A DNA stretch of 5,252 nucleotides from assembly GCA_021792015.1 (NCBI GenBank), contig JAJYVM010000298.1, positions 1-5,252 of the forward strand, written 5' to 3'. This document shows, piece by piece, positions 1 to 5,252 of this stretch (positions within the stretch are counted from its first letter, which is position 1; each line of letters begins with the position of its first letter). The position numbers and the translations under genes are program-made. Source of the DNA: Bacillota bacterium. GTDB lineage: Bacteria; Bacillota; Sulfobacillia; RBS10-35; JAJYVM01. Below the pieces are notes generated by a model. The model worked only from the letters and a program-made list of their open reading frames with translations, was not told the DNA's origin and searched no databases.

Positions 1-312
1 CTCGCGGTTGTGCTTGAGGTGGGGCTCGTCCGCGCCGCCGCACTGGCACCAGCCCTGCGCCAGCCCCTCGCCGTCGAAGACGAGCGCCGCGTGCGCGCGG
101 CCGGTGCGCACCAGGTGCTCCTTCAGGGCGCGGTGGTCGCCGGCGCCGCGGCGGTACTCCGTGTGATTGGGCGCGCACCAGCAACCGCCGTAGATCCCGT
201 TGTTGCGCTCGACCAGCTCCGCGAACGCATCCCAGGTGGAGGCATCCAGGGGGCGGACGGTGTGGGCCGGGCGCCCCGCTTCGCGCTCTGGCATCGGGGA
301 GGGCACGTCCAT
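1..312 (-). CDS. GNAT-family N-acetyltransferase, N-terminal part (3' end outside window)
   Basis: Reading the minus strand from the ATG at 312 gives 104 uninterrupted residues up to the window edge, so the gene is cut and its C-terminal half is missing. The start region reads VRPLDASTWDAF (residues 19-30), followed by ERNNGIYGGCWCAPNH (35-50) and AALVFDGEGLAQGWCQCGG (75-93). From memory, this pattern (an LVERNNGIFGGCWC-like segment, then AALVFDG and GWCQ) marks a group of about 200-residue GNAT acetyltransferases common in GC-rich bacteria. The acetyl-CoA-binding loop would lie in the missing part, so enzyme activity is inferred from family only, and the acceptor substrate is unknown. No signal peptide or membrane segment is visible, so it is probably cytosolic. 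A second in-frame ATG (codon 7) is a possible start, but a GAAGGGA stretch favours codon 1. It is divergent from the redox operon and has no obvious functional link to it. Confidence 0.8.
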   Translation of the reverse strand, partial: MDVPSPMPEREAGRPAHTVRPLDASTWDAFAELVERNNGIYGGCWCAPNHTEYRRGAGDHRALKEHLVRTGRAHAALVFDGEGLAQGWCQCGGADEPHLKHNRE

Positions 313-323
313 GGTGGTATCCG

Positions 324-330
324 TCCCTTC
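324..330 (-). promoter_or_regulatory. Candidate ribosome-binding site of the acetyltransferase gene
   Basis: On the minus strand GAAGGGA lies 11 nt upstream of the ATG at 312. The purine-rich match to the anti-Shine-Dalgarno sequence is good, but the spacing is slightly long. It supports the ATG at 312 over the in-frame ATG six codons later, for which the spacing would be about 29 nt. Confidence 0.45.
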
Positions 331-428
331 AGGTACCGGGTGCGGTCCCGGCGCATGCCTGCCGTCGGGCGTGCCCCTGCGCCATTTTGTGCCGCGCCAA
401 CCCGGGACCTACCTACCGCGACGCTCGT

Positions 429-445
429 GACCGCCGGTGGCGGTC
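429..445. repeat. Perfect inverted repeat, 7-bp arms with 3-nt loop
   Basis: GACCGCC (429-435) and GGCGGTC (439-445) are exact reverse complements separated by GGT. There is no following T-run on either strand, so it is not a canonical rho-independent terminator. It sits in the middle of the divergent intergenic region and could be an operator half-site pair or chance symmetry in GC-rich DNA. Confidence 0.4.
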
Positions 446-564
446 GGCTGATCGCGCACGACCACGTGTCGGTGCCGCTCGACATCGACACCGGAAGTCG
501 GAGGCCGGGTCCAGGTCGCGTGTCCCTGCCGCCGCACCGCTGCCCACCCACCCCCAACCGGCCG

Positions 565-599
565 CCGAACGGCGCCGACCCATGGTCCGAACGGCCGTT
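565..599. repeat. 9-bp direct repeat at 22-bp spacing, overlapping a 10-bp palindrome
   Basis: CCGAACGGC occurs at 565-573 and again at 587-595, start to start 22 bp, close to two helical turns. The second copy merges into the perfect palindrome AACGGCCGTT at 590-599. This directly abuts the candidate -35 element of the redox operon, the usual place for a repressor or activator site. No regulator family can be named from the motif. Confidence 0.3.
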
Positions 600-627
600 T
601 CGACCGTCCCCGGCCGGGCCGGACAAT
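600..627 (+). promoter_or_regulatory. Weak sigma-70-like promoter candidate for the redox operon
   Basis: TCGACC (600-605) matches the TTGACA consensus at 4 of 6 positions, and GACAAT (622-627) matches TATAAT at 4 of 6, with a 16-nt spacer. Transcription would begin near 633-636. That leaves a leader of about 25 nt containing the AAGGGAG ribosome-binding site and makes the ATG at 626 untranscribed, which fits a start at 659. Such partial matches are common by chance, so this is only a candidate. Confidence 0.2.
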
Positions 628-630
628 GAG

Positions 631-667
631 GCCATGGCGGAGTAAGGGAGCGCGGGCCATGGCGGAG
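631..667 (+). repeat. 12-bp direct repeat duplicating the start-codon context
   Basis: GCCATGGCGGAG appears at 631-642 and again at 656-667, 25 bp apart. Both copies contain an ATG. The first opens a three-codon frame (Met-Ala-Glu, stop TAA at 643-645); the second is the proposed start of the oxidoreductase and begins with the same Met-Ala-Glu. The stop of the mini-frame overlaps the start of the Shine-Dalgarno sequence at 644-650. Confidence 0.55.
644..650 (+). promoter_or_regulatory. Ribosome-binding site deciding the oxidoreductase start
   Basis: AAGGGAG ends 8 nt before the ATG at 659. It is the best Shine-Dalgarno match among the three in-frame ATG candidates (626, 659, 698) and is the reason for choosing 659. 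Confidence 0.6.
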
Positions 668-2320
668 CGGGCGGCCAGGGGCGGCAGGTCCGGCGACATG
701 ACGCCGGTGGTGGATCTCACACGGGAGCGGGGGACGGGTCCGGCCCGCAGCCGCCGTCCCCTCTACGTCGACCTGCTGGCGCCCTGCGGCGGCGCCTGTC
801 CGGCCGGCGAGGACGTCGCCGGCTGGCTGGGCCTCTGCCAGGCCGGCCGCTACCGCGAGGCGTGGGAGCGGATCGTCGCCGACAACCCGTTGCCCGCCGT
901 GCACGGACGCGTCTGCTACCACCCCTGTGAGGAGGCCTGCAACCGCGGCTTCCTCGATGCGCCCGTCGGCATCCACGCCGTCGAGCGCTTCCTTGGCGAC
1001 CTGGCCGCCGATGAGGGCTGGCCGCTGCCGGCCGCCGCGGTGCCCAGCGGCAAGCGCGTGCTGGTCGTCGGCGCCGGCCCGGGCGGGCTCGCCGCCGCCT
1101 ACCACCTGCGCCGGCTCGGCCACGAGGTCGAGGTCCACGAGGCCGGGCCCGTGGCCGGTGGCATGATGCACTTCGGCATTCCCGCCTACCGGCTGCCCCG
1201 CGCCGACCTGCTGAAGGAGGTCCGGCGCATCGAGGCCATGGGCGTGCGCTTTCGGTTCGGCCACCGCGTCGAGGACGTGCTGGCCGAGCAGGCCGCCGGG
1301 GCCTTCGACGCCGTGTTCCTGGCCATTGGCACGCAGGCGGCGCGCCACGTGGACATCCCGGCCCGCGACGCGGCCCGGGTCCTGGACGCCGTCAGCCTGC
1401 TGCACGACGTCGGCAGCGGGGATCCGCCGCTGCTCGGCCGCCGCGTGGTCGTCTACGGCGCCGGTAACAGCGCCATGGACGCCGCGCGCACGGCCCGGCG
1501 CCTCGGCGCCACCGAGACGCTCATCGTCTACCACCGCGACCGCGCCCACATGGCGGCCCACGCCTTCGAGGCGGACGAGGCCCTGGCCGAGGGGGTCAAG
1601 ATCCGCTGGCTGACCAGCATCAAGGCCATCAGCGGCCAGGACCTGACCGTGGAGCGGGTGGAGCTGGATCCGGCCGGGCGGCCGCAGCCGACGGGCCAGG
1701 TCGAGACGCTGCGGGCTGATGCGGTCGTCCTGGCCCTGGGCCAGCAGACGGACGCCGGCTTTCTGCGGGGGGTCCCCGGCATCGCCCTGCGCGAGGACGG
1801 CTCCGTCGCCGTGGACGGCCAGCTGATGACCGGCCATCCCGGCATCTTCGCCGGCGGCGACATGGTGCCGGGGGAGCGGACGGTGACCGCCGCCATGGGC
1901 CACGGCAAGCTGGCCGCGCGGCACATCGACGCCTGGCTCCAGGGTGGCCGGTATGTCCCACCGGCCCGCCCGGCGCTGGCCGCCTTCGAGCTGCTGCACC
2001 TGCCGGTGTTCAGCGACGTGGACCCCGCCGCCCAGCCGCAGCGGGCGCCGGCCGCCCGCACCCGGGACTTCGAAGAGGTCGTGGCGGGGCTCGACGAGGC
2101 CGCCGCCCGCCGCGAGGCCCAGCGCTGCCTGTCCTGCGGCACCTGCTACGAGTGCGACAACTGCTTCGCCGCCTGCCCGGAGACGGCGATCGTCAAGCTC
2201 GGTCCGGGGCTGCGCTACGACGTGGACTACGCGCGCTGCACGGGCTGCGCCGTCTGCTTTCTGCAGTGCCCCTGCCACGCCATCGAGATGGTGCCCGAGC
2301 CGGCCGCGCCGGGGGAGTGA
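659..2320 (+). CDS. FAD/NAD(P)-binding iron-sulfur oxidoreductase, GltD-like, with C-terminal 2x[4Fe-4S] ferredoxin domain
   Basis: This predicted cytosolic flavoprotein is 553 residues long and probably moves electrons between NAD(P)H and ferredoxin or its PFOR partner. Domains in order: an N-terminal Fer4-type helical domain with Cys43, Cys47, Cys86, Cys90 and Cys94; an FAD-binding Rossmann fold with GAGPGG at 138-143, then GGMMHFGIPAYRLP; an NAD(P)-binding fold with GAGNSAMD at 267-274, then VYHRDR; the second FAD motif GIFAGGDM at 395-402; and a ferredoxin domain with Cys490, 493, 496, 499, 502 and 506 (CP) and a second set at Cys527, 530, 533 and 537 (CP). The core matches glutamate synthase small subunit, NfnB and dihydropyrimidine dehydrogenase N-terminal relatives. 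The ferredoxin tail, and the absence of a glutamate synthase large subunit beside it, argue against GltD itself. ATG 659 is chosen by its AAGGGAG site. ATG 698, just before TPVVDLTRERGTG where I recall homologues beginning, and ATG 626 are alternatives. The PFOR gene follows 7 nt downstream. NADH versus NADPH preference cannot be told. Confidence 0.88.
   Translation: MAERAARGGRSGDMTPVVDLTRERGTGPARSRRPLYVDLLAPCGGACPAGEDVAGWLGLCQAGRYREAWERIVADNPLPAVHGRVCYHPCEEACNRGFLDAPVGIHAVERFLGDLAADEGWPLPAAAVPSGKRVLVVGAGPGGLAAAYHLRRLGHEVEVHEAGPVAGGMMHFGIPAYRLPRADLLKEVRRIEAMGVRFRFGHRVEDVLAEQAAGAFDAVFLAIGTQAARHVDIPARDAARVLDAVSLLHDVGSGDPPLLGRRVVVYGAGNSAMDAARTARRLGATETLIVYHRDRAHMAAHAFEADEALAEGVKIRWLTSIKAISGQDLTVERVELDPAGRPQPTGQVETLRADAVVLALGQQTDAGFLRGVPGIALREDGSVAVDGQLMTGHPGIFAGGDMVPGERTVTAAMGHGKLAARHIDAWLQGGRYVPPARPALAAFELLHLPVFSDVDPAAQPQRAPAARTRDFEEVVAGLDEAAARREAQRCLSCGTCYECDNCFAACPETAIVKLGPGLRYDVDYARCTGCAVCFLQCPCHAIEMVPEPAAPGE
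2311..2317 (+). promoter_or_regulatory. Ribosome-binding site of the PFOR gene, inside the preceding gene
   Basis: GGGGGAG covers the last codons of the oxidoreductase gene just before its TGA stop (2318-2320) and lies 10 nt upstream of the ATG at 2328. The overlap points to co-transcription and probable translational coupling. It favours ATG 2328 over the in-frame ATG at 2340. Confidence 0.55.
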
Positions 2321-2327
2321 GACCGCG

Positions 2328-5252
2328 ATGCCGCGCGCGATGGACGGCAACACCGCCGTCGCCCATGTGGCCTACCGCCTGAACGAGGTCTGCGCCATCT
2401 TCCCGATCACCCCGTCCTCGCCCATGGCCGAACTGGCGGATGAGTGGTCGGTGGCCGGGCTCACCAACCTGTGGGGCCGGGTGCCGGTCGTGCAGGAGAT
2501 GCAGAGCGAGGGCGGCGCCGCCGGCGCGGTCCACGGCGCCCTGCAATCCGGGGCCCTGACCACCACCTTCACGGCATCCCAGGGCCTGCTGCTGATGCTG
2601 CCCAACATGTACAAGATCGCGGGCGAACTGAGCCCGACCGTCTTCCACGTGGCGGCGCGCTCCCTGGCCACCCAGGCCCTCTCGATCTTCGGCGACCACT
2701 CCGACGTGATGGCCGTGCGCGCCACGGGGTTCGCGATGCTGGCCTCCGGCTCCGTGCAGGAGGCCCACGACGGCGCCCTAATCGCGCAGGCGGCCGCGCT
2801 GCGGGCGCGCGTGCCGTTCGTGCACTTCTTCGACGGCTTCCGCACCTCGCACGAGGTCAACACGATCGAGCTGCTGACGGACCCGCAGATGCGGGCGCTG
2901 ATCGACGACGATCTCGTGCGCGCGCACCGCGCGCGCGCGATGAATCCTGAGCACCCTTTCGTCCGGGGGCTGGCGCACAACCCGGACACCTTCTTCCAGG
3001 CGCGCGAGACCGTGAACCCGTACTACCTCCGCGTGCCGGGACTGGTGCAGGCCGTCATGGACGACCTCGCGGCGGCCACGGGGCGGCGCTACCGCCTCTT
3101 TGAGTACCACGGGGCCGCCGACGCCGACCGCGTGATCGTCGTGATGGGGTCGGGCAGCGAGCCGGCGCGCGAGGCGGCCGCTGCCCTCAACGCTCGCGGG
3201 CAGCGGGTCGGCGTGCTGCAGGTGCGTCTCTACCGGCCCTTCGCCACGGAGGCCTTCGCGGCCGCCCTGCCTGCGAGCGTGCGGGCCGTGGGTGTCCTCG
3301 ACCGCACCAAGGAGCCGGGCGCTGCCGGCGAGCCCCTCTTCCTGGACGTGGTGGCGGCCCTGGCCCAGGCCCGGCCGCACGACCTGCCCCGCATGGTGGG
3401 CGGGCGCTACGGCCTCTCGTCCAAGGAGTTCACCCCGGCCATGGCCCGCGCCGTCTTCGAGGAGCTGGCCCGGCCGGCGCCGCGGCACGGCTTCACCGTC
3501 GGCATCACCGACGATGTGACGCACACCAGCCTGGCCGTGGATCCGGACTTCGACCCGGAGCCGGACGACGTCGTGCGCGCCGTGTTCTACGGCGTGGGCT
3601 CGGACGGCACCGTCGGCGCCAACAAGAACAGCGTCAAGATCATCACGGAGCACGGCGGCCGCTACGCCCAGGGCTACTTCGTCTACGACTCGCGCAAGTC
3701 CGGCACGGAGACGGTCTCCCACCTGCGCTTCGGCCCGCGCCCCATCCACGCCCCCTACCTGATCCGGCGGGCCAGCTTCGTGGCCTGCCACCAGTTCCCG
3801 CTGATCCAGCGCCACGACGTGCTGCACCTGGCGGCGCCGGGCGCCACCGTGCTCCTCAACAGCCCGTACGGGCCGGACGAGGTATGGCAGCATCTGCCCC
3901 GCTCCATGCAGCAGCGCATCCTCGACCTCGGCCTGCGGCTCCACGTGGTCGACGCCTCGGCCGTGGCGCGCCGGGCGGGCCTGCCCGGCCGCATCAACAC
4001 CGTCCTGCAGACCTGCTTCTTCGCCCTCGCCGACGTCATGCCGGTCGAGGCGGCCCTCGGCCACATCAAGGACGCCATCCGGGCGACCTACGGCGGCAAG
4101 GGCGAAGATGTGGTGGCGCGCAACTTCGCCGCCGTCGACCAGGCCCTGGCCGGGCTGGCCGAGATCGTCACGCCAGGCGTCGTCACTGCGGCGAGCGACC
4201 GGCCGCCGCTGGTGCCCGACACGGCGCCGGCGTTCGTGCGCAAGGTGACGGCGGTGATGATGGAGGGCCGCGGCGACGAGATCCCCGTCAGCCTGATGCC
4301 GGCCGACGGCACCTTCCCGTCCGGCACCACCCGCTGGGAGAAGCGGAGCGTGGCCGACGAGGTGCCGGTCTGGGACCCGGAGCGCTGCGTGCAGTGCGGG
4401 CGCTGCAGCTTCGTCTGCCCGCACGCCGCCATCCGCGTGAAGTACTTCGACGCGGAGCGGCTGGCGGGCGCGCCCGCCGGCTTTCTGTCGGCGCCCATCA
4501 ACGTGCGGGGCTTTCCGGGCGTCCGCTTCACGCTGCAGGTGGCCGTGGAGGACTGCACCGGCTGCGCGCTCTGCGTGGAGGCGTGCCCGGTCGGCACGCC
4601 GGAGCGCCGCGCCCTCAACCTGGCCGACAAGCCGCCGCTGGTGGCGGCCGGGCGGGCGGACATGGCCTTCTTCGACACCCTGCCCGTCAACGACCGGGCG
4701 CGGGTCGACTTCGCCAACGTGCGCGGGGTGCAGTTCCTGCAGCCCCTGTTCGAGTTCCCGGGCGCCTGCGCCGGATGCGGCGAGACCCCCTACCTGCGCC
4801 TGCTCTCGCAGCTCTTCGGCGACCGGGCCCAGGTGGCCAACGCCACCGGCTGCTCGTCGATCTACGGCGGGAACACGCCGGCCACGCCCTGGTCGGTGAA
4901 CGGCGAGGGGCGGGGGCCAGCCTGGTCCAACTCGCTGTTTGAGGATAACGCCGAGTTCGGGCTTGGCTTCCGGCTGGCGGCGGACCAGCACCTGGCCCTG
5001 GCCGCCGACCTGGCCCGCAAGCTCGCGCCGCGGGTGGGCGCCGAGCTGGTCGCCGAGGTCCTGGCGGCGCCGCAGGTGCAGGAGTCGGAGATCCGGACGC
5101 AGCGGGCGCGGGTGGCGGAGCTGATCCGGCGCCTGCGGGAGCTGGGCGACGACCCGGCCGCCAAGGACCTGCTGTCCGTGGCCGACCACCTGGTCCGGCG
5201 CAGCATCTGGATCGTCGGCGGCGACGGCTGGGCCTACGACATCGGCTACGGC
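2328..5252 (+). CDS. nifJ: Pyruvate:ferredoxin (flavodoxin) oxidoreductase, 5' 975 codons (3' end outside window)
   Basis: This homodimeric, TPP- and CoA-dependent cytosolic enzyme interconverts pyruvate + CoA and acetyl-CoA + CO2, exchanging electrons with ferredoxin or flavodoxin. The frame is open to the window edge; the family is about 1,170-1,200 residues, so ~200 are missing. Visible in order: pyrimidine-binding domain with FPITPSSPM at 25-33 (Thr28 for substrate), Glu61 in MQSEGGAAG and Arg111 in HVAARS, aligning with Thr31, Glu64 and Arg114 of Desulfovibrio africanus PFOR; transketolase-C-like domain with DRTKEPGAAGEPL; gamma domain from about 415 with GVGSDGTVGANKN at 422; EKR at 671-673; ferredoxin domain with Cys687/690/693/697 and Cys743/746/749/753; TPP domain with Cys814, Cys817 and Cys842 for the proximal cluster and GDGWAYDIGYG at the end. 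The fourth proximal cysteine and catalytic Asn (Asn996 equivalent) lie beyond the edge. Deviations are slight: Phe25 where Tyr is usual, and EGG for EAG. All testable catalytic residues are present. The alternative start is ATG 2340, just before DGNTAV. Confidence 0.96.
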   Translation, partial: MPRAMDGNTAVAHVAYRLNEVCAIFPITPSSPMAELADEWSVAGLTNLWGRVPVVQEMQSEGGAAGAVHGALQSGALTTTFTASQGLLLMLPNMYKIAGELSPTVFHVAARSLATQALSIFGDHSDVMAVRATGFAMLASGSVQEAHDGALIAQAAALRARVPFVHFFDGFRTSHEVNTIELLTDPQMRALIDDDLVRAHRARAMNPEHPFVRGLAHNPDTFFQARETVNPYYLRVPGLVQAVMDDLAAATGRRYRLFEYHGAADADRVIVVMGSGSEPAREAAAALNARGQRVGVLQVRLYRPFATEAFAAALPASVRAVGVLDRTKEPGAAGEPLFLDVVAALAQARPHDLPRMVGGRYGLSSKEFTPAMARAVFEELARPAPRHGFTVGITDDVTHTSLAVDPDFDPEPDDVVRAVFYGVGSDGTVGANKNSVKIITEHGGRYAQGYFVYDSRKSGTETVSHLRFGPRPIHAPYLIRRASFVACHQFPLIQRHDVLHLAAPGATVLLNSPYGPDEVWQHLPRSMQQRILDLGLRLHVVDASAVARRAGLPGRINTVLQTCFFALADVMPVEAALGHIKDAIRATYGGKGEDVVARNFAAVDQALAGLAEIVTPGVVTAASDRPPLVPDTAPAFVRKVTAVMMEGRGDEIPVSLMPADGTFPSGTTRWEKRSVADEVPVWDPERCVQCGRCSFVCPHAAIRVKYFDAERLAGAPAGFLSAPINVRGFPGVRFTLQVAVEDCTGCALCVEACPVGTPERRALNLADKPPLVAAGRADMAFFDTLPVNDRARVDFANVRGVQFLQPLFEFPGACAGCGETPYLRLLSQLFGDRAQVANATGCSSIYGGNTPATPWSVNGEGRGPAWSNSLFEDNAEFGLGFRLAADQHLALAADLARKLAPRVGAELVAEVLAAPQVQESEIRTQRARVAELIRRLRELGDDPAAKDLLSVADHLVRRSIWIVGGDGWAYDIGYG
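2916..2939. repeat. 24-bp alternating purine-pyrimidine (CG) tract inside the PFOR gene
   Basis: GTGCGCGCGCAC (2916-2927) is followed by CGCGCGCGCGCG (2928-2939), two 12-bp alternating runs with one phase break. The first is also a perfect palindrome. It encodes VRAHRARA at the end of the pyrimidine domain, a segment I recall as conserved in related PFORs, so protein constraint plus GC-rich codon choice explains most of it. Confidence 0.45.

Larger units (their letters stand above)
313..658. other. Divergent intergenic region, no credible gene
   Basis: These 346 bases separate the leftward acetyltransferase from the rightward redox operon and should hold promoters for both. Open frames cross the stretch on both strands, but their translations are Arg/Pro/Ala-rich with no recognisable motif and look like GC-rich noise. 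Visible structure: a short hairpin at 429-445, a 9-bp direct repeat at 565-573 and 587-595, a 10-bp palindrome at 590-599, a weak sigma-70-like promoter at 600-627, and a 12-bp duplication around the start codon at 631-667. The only AT-rich patch on the acetyltransferase side is ATTTTG at 384-389 (CAAAAT on the minus strand). It could be a -10 element for the leftward gene, but no convincing -35 pairs with it. No U-tract terminator and no RNA gene are seen. Confidence 0.6.

Noticed and set aside
375..410. Possible sigma-54 promoter around the TTGGCG and CAAAAT patch on the minus strand
   Set aside because: The spacing and the invariant GG and GC doublets of the -24/-12 consensus do not line up.
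429..445. Hairpin as a rho-independent terminator for either neighbour
   Set aside because: There is no T-run after the stem on either strand, the stem is only 7 bp, and it lies upstream of both divergent genes rather than downstream of one.
123..635. Minus-strand open frame spanning the intergenic region into the acetyltransferase gene
   Set aside because: It uses a different reading frame from the one that gives the conserved GNAT motifs, and its translation is Arg/Pro/Ser-rich without any domain.
10..645. Plus-strand open frame across the acetyltransferase and intergenic region
   Set aside because: It overlaps the GNAT-like gene on the opposite strand, has no recognisable motif, changes to Pro/Arg-rich composition in the intergenic part, and lacks a Shine-Dalgarno sequence.
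659..2320. Annotation as glutamate synthase small subunit (gltD)
   Set aside because: The core fold is shared, but the extra two-cluster ferredoxin tail, the absence of an adjacent large subunit and the operon with PFOR point to a different electron-transfer role.
413..2353. Very long open frame on the minus strand opposite the flavoprotein gene
   Set aside because: Its translation is rich in Gly, Ala, Arg, His and Val with no domain motif. It mirrors a strongly supported plus-strand gene with complete cofactor motifs. In very GC-rich DNA the antisense phase loses stop codons, which explains the length.
3884..4942. Plus-strand 352-codon frame overlapping the PFOR gene
   Set aside because: Out-of-frame reading of PFOR codons with an Arg/Gly/Ala repeat-like composition; the PFOR frame accounts for this stretch fully.
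2778..5189. 803-codon open frame on the minus strand opposite the PFOR gene
   Set aside because: The plus strand carries an unmistakable PFOR with all expected motifs. The antisense translation is low-complexity His/Gly/Arg/Val-rich sequence typical of antisense GC-rich frames, and nothing suggests a separate overlapping gene.

Overview
The window comes from a very GC-rich bacterium (roughly 70 % G+C by eye). Codon third positions are almost all G or C, there are clear Shine-Dalgarno sequences, and the genes are tightly packed. Protein content fits a high-GC proteobacterium or another high-GC lineage with anaerobic or ferredoxin-based metabolism. I cannot assign a genus from sequence alone.

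Layout. (1) Positions 1-312, minus strand: the first 104 residues of a GNAT-type N-acetyltransferase that runs off the left edge. (2) Positions 313-658: a non-coding divergent intergenic region with several short inverted and direct repeats and one weak promoter candidate. (3) Positions 659-2320, plus strand: a complete 553-residue FAD and NAD(P)-binding iron-sulfur oxidoreductase. It resembles the glutamate synthase small subunit (GltD-like) but carries an extra C-terminal ferredoxin domain with two [4Fe-4S] motifs. (4) Positions 2328-5252, plus strand: a single-chain pyruvate:ferredoxin (flavodoxin) oxidoreductase of the NifJ/PFOR type. 975 residues are present and the last ~200 lie beyond the right edge.

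The two plus-strand genes are 7 nt apart, the second ribosome-binding site overlaps the end of the first gene, and no terminator lies between them, so they almost certainly form an operon. The likely logic is electron coupling. PFOR interconverts pyruvate + CoA with acetyl-CoA + CO2 and exchanges low-potential electrons through its own [4Fe-4S] clusters. The GltD-like flavoprotein could pass electrons between ferredoxin (or PFOR directly) and NAD(P)H. The direction, pyruvate oxidation or pyruvate synthesis by reductive carboxylation, cannot be read from the sequence.

I found no CRISPR array, tRNA, rRNA, insertion sequence or prophage signal. The window looks like ordinary, well-conserved central redox metabolism. 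The most interesting point is the dedicated flavoprotein-PFOR pairing, not an undescribed system.
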